From Stentor coeruleus (lineage: Eukaryota; Ciliophora; Heterotrichea; Heterotrichida; Stentoridae), in NCBI GenBank assembly GCA_001970955.1, contig MPUH01000637.1, forward strand, positions 1-42,287: a DNA stretch of 42,287 nt, read 5' to 3'. Both the position numbers and the translations under genes were made by a program. This document shows, piece by piece, positions 30,516-39,509 of this stretch (the stretch's first letter is position 1; each line of letters opens with the position of its first letter). The notes beneath the pieces were generated by a model. That model was not told where the DNA came from. It worked only from the letters and a program-made list of their open reading frames with translations, and ran no database searches.

Positions 30516-31982
30516 ATGGGTGCATGTACAAGCAAAAAAAGCAAGAAATCTAACGAAAAAGAAATTAGTGAAGCAAAAGAGTATACAGCAAACCCTGAAA
30601 AATTTGTCAAAGTGAAACATGACGACATTAAAATCGACTACGAAATAAGGGAAAAAATATCAGAAGGAGGGTTTGGGGTTGTATATGTTGGGAAGAATAA
30701 AAAATCAGGCCATAAACGTGCAGTAAAAGTTATAAGCCTAAAAACTGGAAAAAAAGTTAACGTAGATTCTCTGATGAAAGAAGTTAGCATTCTTAAGACC
30801 ATGGATCATCCCAATATTATTAAAGTTTTTGAAGTCTATCATAATCATTCAGAAATTTCTATAGTCACTGAACTTTGTCAAGGTGGAGAGCTTTTTGATA
30901 GGATTGTTTCTCAAGGTAAGCTTACTGAGAACACTGCGGCAAAATATATGCTTCAAATGGTCTCATCAGTTCAATATATGCATTCGAAAAATATTGTCCA
31001 CAGGGACTTAAAACCTGAAAACATGCTTTTTGAAAGCAAAAAAGAAGATGCACAATTGAAACTTATCGACTTCGGCACATGCAAACACTTTGCTAAAAAT
31101 CTTAACATCACTGAAAGAGTTGGAAGCCCGTATTACATGGCCCCAGAAGTTGTATCAGGGAATTACAATGAAAAATGCGATGTTTGGAGCTTGGGTATTA
31201 TATTATTCATCCTTTTATCAGGTTCACCACCTTTCAATGGTTCAAGCGAGACAGAAATCCTCATGAACATTTCTGTAAAGGAACTTGAGTTTAAAAAGCA
31301 AATATGGAAAAATGTGTCACCTGAAGCAGTGAGTCTGATCAAAAAAATGCTCACAAGAGTCGCTGCTGATAGGCCAACAATTACTGAGATTTACAACAAC
31401 CCATGGATACAAAAACATGCTAATAATGAAGTTCCTGACAGAGAACTAGCTTCAAAGTCTTTAAGAAACTTAGCCAATTTCTCATCAACAAGTAAACTTC
31501 ATCGTGCAACATTAGCATATATAGTAAGTCAATTAATGTCAAGTGAAGAAGTTTCTGTTCTTAGAGAAACTTTTACAGCAATAGATTCTAATGGTGATGG
31601 TCTATTAAGTGTTGATGAAATAAAAAAAGCTATGAATTCATTAACAGGAGAACTAGCAGCAAATGTTGGAGAAATTCTTAAACAAGTTGATGAAGATGGA
31701 AATGGGTGCATAAATTACTCTGAGTTTTTAACTGCTGCTATAAACTGGGAAAAAGAATTATCAAGAGAAAGATTACATCAAGCTTTTAAAAACTTTGATA
31801 AAGATGGTAGTGGGACGATATCAGTAAATGAATTGTTAGAAGCATTTGGAGGGTCAAGTGGACAAACTCATATGTTTTTAGAAATGATTAAAGAAGCTGA
31901 TATTAATGGAGATGGGCAGTTGGATTTAGAAGAGTTTTGTGAGTTTATGGAAAAAGTTAAAAACCCTGGGAATAGAGTTTAA
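30516..31982 (+). CDS. Calcium-dependent protein kinase (CDPK) with four EF-hands
   Basis: The first ATG (30516) gives MGACTSKKSKK, an N-myristoylation glycine with a palmitoylatable Cys and a basic patch, so membrane attachment is likely; the in-frame TTG upstream is not needed. The kinase domain (about residues 45-305) has the glycine loop ISEGGFGVV, the Lys in RAVKVI, HRDLKPEN, DFGTCKHF and a SPYYMAPE activation-segment end. A junction helix follows, then four EF-hands with canonical loops: DSNGDGLLSVDE, DEDGNGCINYSE, DKDGSGTISVNE and DINGDGQLDLEE. All four keep the acidic position 1 and Glu12. Such kinases are activated directly by calcium and in ciliates and apicomplexans act in motility and secretion. 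The product is 488 residues; the gene ends in TAA 30 bp before the next ATG. Confidence 0.97.
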   Translation: MGACTSKKSKKSNEKEISEAKEYTANPEKFVKVKHDDIKIDYEIREKISEGGFGVVYVGKNKKSGHKRAVKVISLKTGKKVNVDSLMKEVSILKTMDHPNIIKVFEVYHNHSEISIVTELCQGGELFDRIVSQGKLTENTAAKYMLQMVSSVQYMHSKNIVHRDLKPENMLFESKKEDAQLKLIDFGTCKHFAKNLNITERVGSPYYMAPEVVSGNYNEKCDVWSLGIILFILLSGSPPFNGSSETEILMNISVKELEFKKQIWKNVSPEAVSLIKKMLTRVAADRPTITEIYNNPWIQKHANNEVPDRELASKSLRNLANFSSTSKLHRATLAYIVSQLMSSEEVSVLRETFTAIDSNGDGLLSVDEIKKAMNSLTGELAANVGEILKQVDEDGNGCINYSEFLTAAINWEKELSRERLHQAFKNFDKDGSGTISVNELLEAFGGSSGQTHMFLEMIKEADINGDGQLDLEEFCEFMEKVKNPGNRV

Positions 31983-32012
31983 ATAGATAATATAGGAATT
32001 TAAATAAAAATA

Positions 32013-32942
32013 ATGTCAAAGTCGCTACAATACCAAATCCATGCAATGAATAAAGAAAGATTTTCTTCTGAGTCTATAAGTTTCGTCTGTCAAAAGATAG
32101 TTTCAATCAGTCCAGAAGGTTTGGAAGACTTGCCTTTTGAAAGTATTCATTCGTTACTTGAGGTCGTTCAGAAAGTTATGAAATATTTCGAAAACACATC
32201 TGTAATTGAAGCCCAAAGAAACAAATATGAGCTGAAAAAGCTTTCAGCACAGATATCAAGTTGTATATGCTTAATAAATGATTATCATCCAATTGAAAAC
32301 ACAATAGAACTAGAATTAGGGAATCTGAATTATCATGAACTAGAGAAGATAGCATTGAAAAATCAATTAAAAATCAGCAAAAAACTTAAGAAACTTAATG
32401 CTAAACGTTATTATTTAAAAGCTAAATCTGAGTATTTGCATTATAGTCTTAAAGCTCTTATAAAAAAACCTGTGTATAAATTAAAATCCACTGAGTATTC
32501 TGATGGGTTATTAGCATTTTTCCCACATGAAGATAGTAAAATTCAAGCACACAAGTTGAAATTAAATGATGAAATCGATGAACAATTAGAGGAATTTAGT
32601 TTGAAGTATGGCTCAGATTTTATTAGAAAAATTGTTAGGAATAGGAAAAAGTGGGATAATGACTATTATCCTGAATATAAAAATGTTAGTGATAAACTGA
32701 ATGTTTTAATAGCAGAAAGAGAAGAGATGTTTAAAAATATTCATGGAGATAAGTCGGAAATTAATGATACTATTCTTTCTGATTCTAGTACAAATACTGA
32801 GTTTGGGGATTTGTTTATTGAAGGAAGTGTATGTACTTTGGTGAATTCTACACTTGTTAATATGGAACTTTGTAGAATAAGATGTTTTTCAAAGCCTATA
32901 AAGTGTGAGGATGATGATGTTGAGATATTAGTGGAATGGTAA
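32013..32942 (+). CDS. Charged helical protein of unknown function
   Basis: The 309-residue protein is rich in Lys, Glu and Leu, with probable coiled-coil stretches at about 105-150 (LEKIALKNQLKISKKLKKLNAKRYYLKAKSEYLHYSLKALIKK) and 180-250. It has no signal peptide or membrane segment. A Ser/Thr-rich part follows at about 245-265, and the C-terminus is acidic. The family is not recognised. It starts 30 bp after the CDPK stop on the same strand, so the leader must be very short, or the two genes may be co-transcribed. It ends in TAA. Confidence 0.7.
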   Translation: MSKSLQYQIHAMNKERFSSESISFVCQKIVSISPEGLEDLPFESIHSLLEVVQKVMKYFENTSVIEAQRNKYELKKLSAQISSCICLINDYHPIENTIELELGNLNYHELEKIALKNQLKISKKLKKLNAKRYYLKAKSEYLHYSLKALIKKPVYKLKSTEYSDGLLAFFPHEDSKIQAHKLKLNDEIDEQLEEFSLKYGSDFIRKIVRNRKKWDNDYYPEYKNVSDKLNVLIAEREEMFKNIHGDKSEINDTILSDSSTNTEFGDLFIEGSVCTLVNSTLVNMELCRIRCFSKPIKCEDDDVEILVEW

Positions 32943-33148
32943 TTAGAATGAACCTTATAAAATAAAATGATTTATTTAATTATAAAACTAATAGTTTGAT
33001 CAGTATTAAAACTTAAATTATTTTATAGTCAAGTCATATTTTTATTATTGAAAAACTATCAGAAATGTTTAAAGTATTTCTAAAATTATATTTTTTAAGT
33101 TTAAAAATTTCAAATTTTCTATAAACCCTTTCTAATAATTATCCTATT

Positions 33149-33646
33149 TTATCTAAAAAACCAAATAACTAAGCAAACGACAATAACAAAGCCAATATAA
33201 GTCTTCAAAAATCCACCAATTCCTGTATACTTACTTCTGAATGTTACAAGAGAAGCAATATTAACCATGTTCCACCCACCTCCTTGGAAATTAGCTTTAT
33301 TAAGTACATATGCAACATGACTATGACAGTTATTGCAAATAATATTATGGAACATTTTCTTATATTCATCATCTCCTTTTCTAATACAATCATCCCATAA
33401 TTCTTTGTTTTCAAAATCAAGTTCCACATATTTTGTTGGATTCCCGAAAGCCATATCATCTACTGAAACTGTATATGAGGCAGAAAAATCATGAATAATC
33501 CCATCACTTGTACAGATCCCAATGTGTCCTATAAAAGGGAAAAGGGCTGTGATAAAAGGTAAAGGATTCCAGACTATGCAGTATGGGTACCTATTTTTAG
33601 AAATTTCTACTGGCAGCTTATCATTTTCCTTTGTATGATGCTTCAT
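33149..33646 (-). CDS. TMEM222/RTE1-family (DUF778) membrane protein
   Basis: The 165-residue protein matches the TMEM222 pattern over its full length: RYPYCIVWNPLPFITALFPFIGHIGICTSDGIIHDF, then SYTVSVDDMAFGNPTKYVEL, the DEYKKMFHNIICNNCHSHVAYVLN block with its conserved Cys and His, and a C-terminal membrane segment (FLKTYIGFVIVVCLVIWFF). Known members include plant RTE1, a Golgi/ER protein that promotes ethylene-receptor function, and animal TMEM222. The biochemical activity of the family is not established; the Cys/His set hints at a papain-like or redox fold. It ends in TAA. Confidence 0.95.
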   Translation of the reverse strand: MKHHTKENDKLPVEISKNRYPYCIVWNPLPFITALFPFIGHIGICTSDGIIHDFSASYTVSVDDMAFGNPTKYVELDFENKELWDDCIRKGDDEYKKMFHNIICNNCHSHVAYVLNKANFQGGGWNMVNIASLVTFRSKYTGIGGFLKTYIGFVIVVCLVIWFFR

Positions 33647-33810
33647 ATTTATATTATTGTATATAAATCCACAACATAAATTACACTAAATCTTGTAAAA
33701 CTATAACATAAATATATTCATAACTTTTAGCAATAATTTCAGAAATAAGTGTATTTTATTTAATTATTATAAAAGTGATATCCTTTATAAATAGGATTTG
33801 TGATGGATTC

Positions 33811-34248
33811 TTATTTTTTATTTGCAGTTTTTCGAAAAGTATTAATTGCAAGAACACGCTTTTTAGCTATATTAAGTTGAATATTTGGTGAAAACTTTTT
33901 AACTAAAGGCGATGGGGAAATGCTTTTTGTATTTCTTGAAAAACTAGATATAGATTCACTAGGATTAGTTTTTTTAACAGAACTTATTGAAGCGGGACGT
34001 ATTCTTGAACTTTGATTAGGTGCAGTTTTAGAAGATTGAATTGTTTCTGAGGTACATGAGCTATGCTTTTTACTTTCTTCCAAAAAATTAAAACTTTTTT
34101 CACTTGGAGTTGGTAAAGGTAAAATATCAACCTCAGAATGAGTGCAGCTAGAAAGTGCTTCTTGTGAATTGAAAACTAGATTTATTTTTGTGCTTGTCTG
34201 TCTACTCTCAGGATTATCACAACAAGTGCAGAATAATTTGTTTCCCAT
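33811..34248 (-). CDS. Ser-rich protein with N-myristoylation/palmitoylation motif
   Basis: The 145-residue protein starts MGNKLFCTCCDN, giving Gly2 for myristoylation and Cys7, Cys9 and Cys10 as palmitoylation candidates, so it is probably attached to a membrane. The rest is disordered and Ser/Thr/Pro/Lys-rich (ISSVKKTNPSESISSFSRNTKSISPSPLVKKF), with several SP sites. The family is not recognised. Its ATG directly abuts the TAA of the Rab-like fragment upstream on the same strand, and the two are in the same frame. No intron of the 15-16-nt type that would join them was found. Confidence 0.6.
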   Translation of the reverse strand: MGNKLFCTCCDNPESRQTSTKINLVFNSQEALSSCTHSEVDILPLPTPSEKSFNFLEESKKHSSCTSETIQSSKTAPNQSSRIRPASISSVKKTNPSESISSFSRNTKSISPSPLVKKFSPNIQLNIAKKRVLAINTFRKTANKK

Positions 34249-34527
34249 TTATAACTCAAACTTAATTAATCTAATCATAACTAAAATTATGTCAAAAAGT
34301 GCAGTTTTGAACTTAGGATTATTAGTAATCCTCCTTCCCAACAAAATACTTTTCCCCAAAAGCATACCAGAATCACTAGGGTTCAGTATATTATCTACAA
34401 TACTATTAAGCATATACTCAAAAATACACCTAAAGCTGTTTTCATCTAAAGCATTTATCTCAAAATACTCCATCTTATACTTCCTAGCAAGACTCATCGC
34501 TTCAGTTTTCTTAAATCCATAGTATAA
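34249..34527 (-). pseudogene. Rab-like small GTPase C-terminal fragment
   Basis: Reading from just after the TAG of the upstream Cys-rich gene, in the same frame, gives about 92 codons: LYYGFKKTEAMSLARKYKMEYFEINALDENSF, then RCIFEYMLNSIVDNI and an unrelated-looking tail to TAA. The first part fits the end of a Rab domain (xxEAxxLAxKYxxxFFExSAxxxxNVxxxFxxLxxxI), with the SAK (G5) motif degraded to NAL. The G1-G4 motifs are absent because the space upstream is taken by another intact gene, and no prenylation Cys is present at the end. The first ATG is at 34495-34497. Most likely a gene remnant; a short functional product cannot be excluded. Confidence 0.45.
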
Positions 34528-35568
34528 CTATAAGTAAAATAAGCTAATCCCTAAAGCTAAAATCAACCCACCAGATTCTTTATTCTTTGTAAAAGAAAAA
34601 TACTCAGCTTGTAATCGCCAAAACGAGCTCTGATAAATGTTTTTCACACAACTATCCGAGTTATTAAACTGTGTATAATTCAAAGCATATGCTTGAAAAT
34701 AGGCTAAAGTAACATAATCTTGATAATCCCAATAAGCTTTAACACAATTCAAATTAGTCCTTCTTGTAGTATGACATTTACTTATGACTTTACTATTTAC
34801 CCATTTTCCTAATATATTAGTATAGTTCATATAAATATCATCCCCAGGTGCAAGAGAACACATCAAATAACCATACCCATTTTGCGCACATAAACATTTT
34901 GTATTAAAATTAATCCCAGGCTCTAATAATGCTGTACATTCACTATCATAATAGCAAAAAGGTGATGAAACATTAAGTTTATTTTGAGGTAAACATATAA
35001 AATTCCCATTATACATAATACAAGCACCACTTTCACATAAGAAATTCTGCCCATCATTACATGAAGGTATTATCGAATAGTTTCCAATAGTAAAATAATT
35101 CTTGCAAACTCCTAAGAAACACCCACAAGAATTTACGCACATTTCATCTCTTGAGCAGATTTCTCCTGATGGAACTTGGGGTTTACATGTTGTTTCACAG
35201 TAAAAACCAACACCACATTGAGTATCTCTTTGACATGACCAACCTTGTGAATATAAACTATTGCATATACCATTTTCACATGTTCCATCTATACAGTTTA
35301 TATCTAAAGCGCAAGGTTCACCTGCTGCGGCAATGTTAACTTTAGGTTGTTGAGGAGGAAGCTGACAGGTGTTATTACCAATAGTTGTTGGGCAGAATGA
35401 ATAAAATTGGTCATTGCAAATCTGTAAGGCTAGCTCAAGACCGTTTATACCATCATTTGCTTTCATACATTGGTTTACTTCAAAATCATCATACGCAGAT
35501 CGGCAAGATAGCTGAGTACAGTTTAGTGCATAAGCTGATGAGATTAATATGGTCAACAGCGCTAGCAT
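34528..35568 (-). CDS. Secreted Cys-rich protein, probably GPI-anchored
   Basis: The 346-residue protein has a signal peptide (MLALLTILISSAYA) and about 30 Cys, many in short pairs: GEPCALDINCIDGTCENGICN, CQRDTQCGVGFYCETTCK and CSRDEMCVNSCGCFLGVC. This pattern is reminiscent of dickkopf/colipase-like Cys-rich modules common in ciliate surface proteins. Several N-glycosylation sequons are present (NCT, NNT, NYS, NVS, NYT). The C-terminus is a short hydrophobic tail (SGGLILALGISLFYL) preceded by small residues, which suits a GPI-attachment signal. The function is not known. It diverges from the RPN7 gene with 274 bp between starts, and ends in TAG. Confidence 0.75.
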   Translation of the reverse strand: MLALLTILISSAYALNCTQLSCRSAYDDFEVNQCMKANDGINGLELALQICNDQFYSFCPTTIGNNTCQLPPQQPKVNIAAAGEPCALDINCIDGTCENGICNSLYSQGWSCQRDTQCGVGFYCETTCKPQVPSGEICSRDEMCVNSCGCFLGVCKNYFTIGNYSIIPSCNDGQNFLCESGACIMYNGNFICLPQNKLNVSSPFCYYDSECTALLEPGINFNTKCLCAQNGYGYLMCSLAPGDDIYMNYTNILGKWVNSKVISKCHTTRRTNLNCVKAYWDYQDYVTLAYFQAYALNYTQFNNSDSCVKNIYQSSFWRLQAEYFSFTKNKESGGLILALGISLFYL

Positions 35569-35842
35569 ATTTATTATAAAATTAAGATTTAGATAAAATA
35601 TACAAGTAAATTCGACTGAGTGCTATAAAATATCTAAAAACCAAACCAAAATTCTATTTCAATACTAAAAATACCTTATTATAAATTTACCACTTTATCT
35701 ATAAACTAATACCATATCTTGAAACTACTACCTTTAAAATTCAATATCCTCTATTCTTAATTCAATTCATAATTTGTATAAACCCTAATATTTTTATATC
35801 ATCTTATTCCCAGCATTTACCCTATATAGTACATTAATAAAT

Positions 35843-36868
35843 ATGAGTTTGTCCAGAACAGCATCAGTGCAAGACTGGTCAGCAAAAGAAGAATCCATGC
35901 GTAAAGCTGAAGAATCTTCTAGCGAAACCCCAGAAGCTCTAAGTAAGCTTTACCTTAAACTCAAAGAAGCAGAGCAAAATTTCTCAGAACTCGATATCAG
36001 AGATGCTCTTATTGAAATTGGTGACTATTTCATTCAACAAGGCAATTGCGAAAGAAGTTTAAACAACTACAATACAGCATATAATAAAGCGGCGACAACA
36101 GATTCTAAACTGGACATAACACTGAAAATTATGCTTGTGGCTTTTAAAACCAAAGACCGTGTTCTCCTCAAAAAACAAGTCGAACAAGCTAATACTCTTT
36201 TTGATGAAGGAGGTGACTGGGAGAAGAAAAATAGATTCAAAGCTTATGAGGCTGTTTATTTCATGATGATGAGGAACTTCAAACAAGCTGCATTAAATTT
36301 CCTTGATATTGTAGCCACATTTACATCTACTGAGCTTATATCTTTTACAGTGTTTATTCAATATACAATTATCACTAGCATTGTATCTTTAGACAGAGCT
36401 ACTATTAGTAAAAAAGTTGTAAATTCTCCTGAGGTTCTTTCTGTGATCAATGAAATCCCTGTAATAAATCAACTCCTTACTGGGCTTTATAAATGCAACT
36501 ACAAGTCATTTTTCATAGCCTTAAGCAGTGTGATCCAGATTGTTGAAAATGATGAGTTTATCAGTCAGCACTCTCGCTACTGGGCCAGAGAAATGAGAGT
36601 TGTTGCTTATTCGCAGTTTTTAGAAAGCTATAGAAGTGTTACTCTTGCTAGTATGGCTCAGAACTTTGGAGTTTCTGTAAATTTCGTAGATAAGGAACTA
36701 TGCGAGTTTATCTACCTAGGAAGGCTAGCTTGCAAAATCGATAAAGTCAATGGAGTTATTGAATCTTGCCGCCCTGATACCCGCAGTTCAATATTCAACA
36801 ATATTGTTAAGAATGGAGATTTCCTCTTGAACAGGCTACAGAAATTAGCTAGAGTTATGGACGTTTAG
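35843..36868 (+). CDS. RPN7: 26S proteasome regulatory subunit RPN7 (PSMD6)
   Basis: The 341-residue protein is collinear with PSMD6 from the middle of its helical-repeat part to the end. Diagnostic stretches are FKQAALNFLDIVATFTSTELISFTVFIQYTIITSIVSLDR, VINQLLTGLYKCNYKSFF, YWAREMRVVAYSQFLESYRSVTLASMAQNFGVSVNFVDKEL (PCI winged helix), GRLACKIDKVNGVIESCRPD and the C-terminal GDFLLNRLQKLARVMDV. It is a lid subunit of the 19S particle; the PCI domain holds the horseshoe of lid subunits together. The N-terminus is about 45 residues shorter than in animals; no upstream exon was found, so this looks natural. It ends in TAG, 50 bp before the next ATG. Confidence 0.96.
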   Translation: MSLSRTASVQDWSAKEESMRKAEESSSETPEALSKLYLKLKEAEQNFSELDIRDALIEIGDYFIQQGNCERSLNNYNTAYNKAATTDSKLDITLKIMLVAFKTKDRVLLKKQVEQANTLFDEGGDWEKKNRFKAYEAVYFMMMRNFKQAALNFLDIVATFTSTELISFTVFIQYTIITSIVSLDRATISKKVVNSPEVLSVINEIPVINQLLTGLYKCNYKSFFIALSSVIQIVENDEFISQHSRYWAREMRVVAYSQFLESYRSVTLASMAQNFGVSVNFVDKELCEFIYLGRLACKIDKVNGVIESCRPDTRSSIFNNIVKNGDFLLNRLQKLARVMDV

Positions 36869-36918
36869 TTAAGTTTAATATGAGGAAATCCTATACTTAT
36901 TCACTAGTAATGTAAAAT

Positions 36919-37555
36919 ATGAGTGATGATGATTTTGGAGACTTCGCTGAAGCTATAGAAGAAGTCAAGATAGAACCTGAAGAAATTGTTGTAGATTCAA
37001 GTGGGAGGCCTATAGACTATTTACCGAATGTAAGTACTAATATAGACGAATCTGCTGCTAACAAAGGAATATTTTGATAGTATTTGTGAACTTTTAAGCG
37101 AGAAGGTTCAAATAGAAGAAGTTGAAGTGCAGCAAGTAGAGTTTATTAGAGAATTTGATATAGAAAAAACTAGTCCCTTGTTTAATGACTTATCAGCTGA
37201 GTATAAAGAATATATTCATAATGATGGATATAAGAAAGAGAAACAAGGAAATCAAATTAAAACACCAGCGTTAGGAGATTTGCTGATAAAACAAGGGGAA
37301 AAATTCTGTCGTGATTTTTGGCCAAGTTTGAGTATAAGGACAATTTTTCTTAAAAACTGTAATATCAATGAAATAGTTAATGGAACTATTGAAACACTTC
37401 CTGTAATGACTGAAATGGAACCTGAATCATTGAAACCATCTATTATAGCGAAAAAAACTACAGCGAAGGATTTCTTAGGATATGAAATCCCTGATTTAGG
37501 ATTTATGATAGCTACAAGTATACAGTGGCCTTCTGAATATCTTAAACAGATATAA
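36919..37555 (+). CDS. Protein with gamma-ear-binding motif (aftiphilin-like?), one 16-nt intron
   Basis: Two exons, 36919-37029 and 37046-37555, are joined by removal of a 16-nt intron. Together they give 206 residues beginning MSDDDFGDFAEAIEEVKIEP and crossing the junction as RPIDYLPN/TNLLLTKEYFDSICELL. Unspliced, the frame stops at a TGA some ten codons past the intron. The N-terminal DDFGDF fits the acidic Phe motif that binds the ear domains of gamma-adaptin and GGA, as in aftiphilin and related clathrin accessory proteins. The C-terminal part (WPSLSIRTIFLKN...GYEIPDLGFMIATSIQWPSEYL) is not recognised with certainty. The convergent neighbour encodes a gamma-adaptin trunk, which fits a clathrin/AP-1 role, but that adaptin lacks an ear. 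It ends in TAA. Confidence 0.75.
37030..37045 (+). other. 16-nt spliceosomal intron
   Basis: GTAAGTACTAATATAG runs from 37030 to 37045. It begins GTAAGT, has a CTAAT branch-like core and ends TAG. Its removal shifts the frame by one base and joins two long coding stretches. Heterotrich ciliates are known for introns of this length. Confidence 0.9.
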
Positions 37556-37811
37556 CTTCTTAAATTAACAGTTGTTTGAATTTAGATTTAATAGATTTAG
37601 ATAAATAGTTTATTTGGAATTAAGCTATCAATGAAAAAAAAATACTATAAATTATTGTTTAATACTAAAGTAAATTTTCTTTTATATACTTATTAATATA
37701 TTTAAAAATCTACAACTTATTCTAAAACTTCTAAATACTCTTATACCCTATGTTTATCTTACAAATTTTAATCCTAATAAAAAATATTATCATCTAAACT
37801 TATATGTCTAC

Positions 37812-39506
37812 TTAAGATTTAACCTGATTCTTATTCAATAAATCTTTAAACACCGTACTCGAATAATCCCCAAGTATAACCAAATACTCACAAGCCCTCT
37901 GTTGTATTTCTAAATCTTCATAAAACGAAAAGTGATTAAGCGCATAAATGCAGCTGCTTTTAACCTCAGGTCTTTGCATACCAACTTTAAAAATCATATT
38001 TGTTATATATAAAATATTCAAAGTCTGGTATTTTTCATTGATAAGATTTTCAATAAATTTATCAAGTTCAACAGTATCAAGGCTTTCTGGGTACTCACCA
38101 ATAGCCCAAAAAGCTAAATTCATCAAACTTTCTTGTTTAAACCCAGAGTTCATAGCATAAAATAGTTTTTTCGCTGAGTATTCTTGGATTTCTATATGGT
38201 TTCTTATAAGATTTACACAGTTAAAAATCATACTTTCAGGAACCTGGTTAGCTAAAACTGATACTCTAATAACAGTATCTAAATACCAAATAGGATCAAC
38301 TTCAAAAACAGCTAAAGCATCTGATATTTTCTCAACAATACTTTGATGAAGTTTTATATCAACACTCATCAAACAGTTAAGATAAGATTTCAACATTGTC
38401 TGAACATTTTCTTGATTAAGCAGCCTAAAACTTAAGTTCAAAGCTAAATCTCTTACTTCATGATTAGCGTCATTTAGATGTCCTTGAAGATCAAGATTTA
38501 CTGTAACTTTTTTCGGATTCCATTCAGCTATTTTGTTACAGAGTTTTAAACCACAGAATTTCAAGTTACTACTTGGGCTATTGAGAAAAGATTGCATTAT
38601 GTTGTTACCTAATCGGGTAAGAGTAGGATTTTTACAGCGCATAAACACTGAGGCAATTTGATACTTTACACTGTTTTTTGTAGAGGCTGTTATGTTTTTA
38701 CTCACTTCAAGAAATGATCGTTCTGAGTCCCCGGTAACTTCATGGGCATAATATCTTAAAAATTTCAACAAATAAACTACAGTCATTGGATCAAGAACAC
38801 CTTCCACACCTTTGTGTTGAATAATTCTATTAAGGTGTGTACAAGCAAGGTTTAAATAATAAGATAAAGACTCTTTATAGGTAGAAGAAATTTGAAGGAT
38901 TTCTGTAAACAATACAATAATTGACCTAAAAACCGTCCCAGAACTTTCCATCATAGTTTCATTGATCTGACCTAAAACATCACCAATAGTTTCTGGACAT
39001 ATTCTTACAAGAGAAATCGCAGCACCAATAGCTCGACATCTAATATAAATTTCTCTGTGGTTAAAAAGCATCAATATATCAGGTTGTAAAGCCATCAAAA
39101 TATCAGCATTTCCAATACTTGCCCCAGCTAATAAAGCAACACTGATAATCTGAGGGTTGTCAGAGTTCAAATCTTTCTTTATTTGGCATGTACATAACAA
39201 AAGAATATCACTAGTCTTTGTACATAAACAACTTATTCCCAAATACCCAATTCTCTTATGTGTAAAGTTCTCAGAACAAGCTAGTTTTATGCATTCAAAA
39301 TACGCGAAACTTGAATCATGACCAAGCATGTCCATTAATATGAGCTTCGACACATTCAAACACTTGTAAATATCATTAAGTTTGCTGTTACCAATATCTG
39401 CTCTGATATTCGCTTTTTCTTGTTCTATTATCTTCCTCTCCTCAGCTGCGGTTTTCGACTTGCGGATATCAAGGATAAGCCGCTTAAGGCCTTTATCTCT
39501 TTTCAT
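37812..39506 (-). CDS. AP-1 gamma-adaptin trunk, without hinge and ear
   Basis: The 564-residue protein aligns with the N-terminal trunk of gamma-adaptin: LKRLILDIRKSKTAAEERKIIEQEKANIRADI, NVSKLILMDMLGHDSSFAYFECIKLACSENFTHKRIGYLGISCL, RSIIVLFTEIL, LDPMTVVYLLKFLRYYA, and LMNLAFWAIGEYPE near the end. These are the HEAT-like helices that pack against beta1, mu1 and sigma1 and contact Arf1. Full-length gamma-adaptins run to about 800 residues with a hinge (clathrin box) and an ear; here the protein stops about 80 residues after WAIGEYPE. The 3' flank is non-coding AT-rich DNA, and the one GT-AG candidate that bypasses the stop leads to another stop within eight codons. It is therefore a natural ear-less form, a truncated paralogue, or a diverged adaptin used with another partner. 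It ends in TAA. Confidence 0.88.
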   Translation of the reverse strand: MKRDKGLKRLILDIRKSKTAAEERKIIEQEKANIRADIGNSKLNDIYKCLNVSKLILMDMLGHDSSFAYFECIKLACSENFTHKRIGYLGISCLCTKTSDILLLCTCQIKKDLNSDNPQIISVALLAGASIGNADILMALQPDILMLFNHREIYIRCRAIGAAISLVRICPETIGDVLGQINETMMESSGTVFRSIIVLFTEILQISSTYKESLSYYLNLACTHLNRIIQHKGVEGVLDPMTVVYLLKFLRYYAHEVTGDSERSFLEVSKNITASTKNSVKYQIASVFMRCKNPTLTRLGNNIMQSFLNSPSSNLKFCGLKLCNKIAEWNPKKVTVNLDLQGHLNDANHEVRDLALNLSFRLLNQENVQTMLKSYLNCLMSVDIKLHQSIVEKISDALAVFEVDPIWYLDTVIRVSVLANQVPESMIFNCVNLIRNHIEIQEYSAKKLFYAMNSGFKQESLMNLAFWAIGEYPESLDTVELDKFIENLINEKYQTLNILYITNMIFKVGMQRPEVKSSCIYALNHFSFYEDLEIQQRACEYLVILGDYSSTVFKDLLNKNQVKS

Positions 39507-39509
39507 ATA

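Noticed and set aside
37796-37811. GT...AG candidate overlapping the gamma-adaptin stop that might lead to a hinge/ear exon
   Set aside because: Splicing there runs into a new stop within eight codons, and no coding-like DNA follows.
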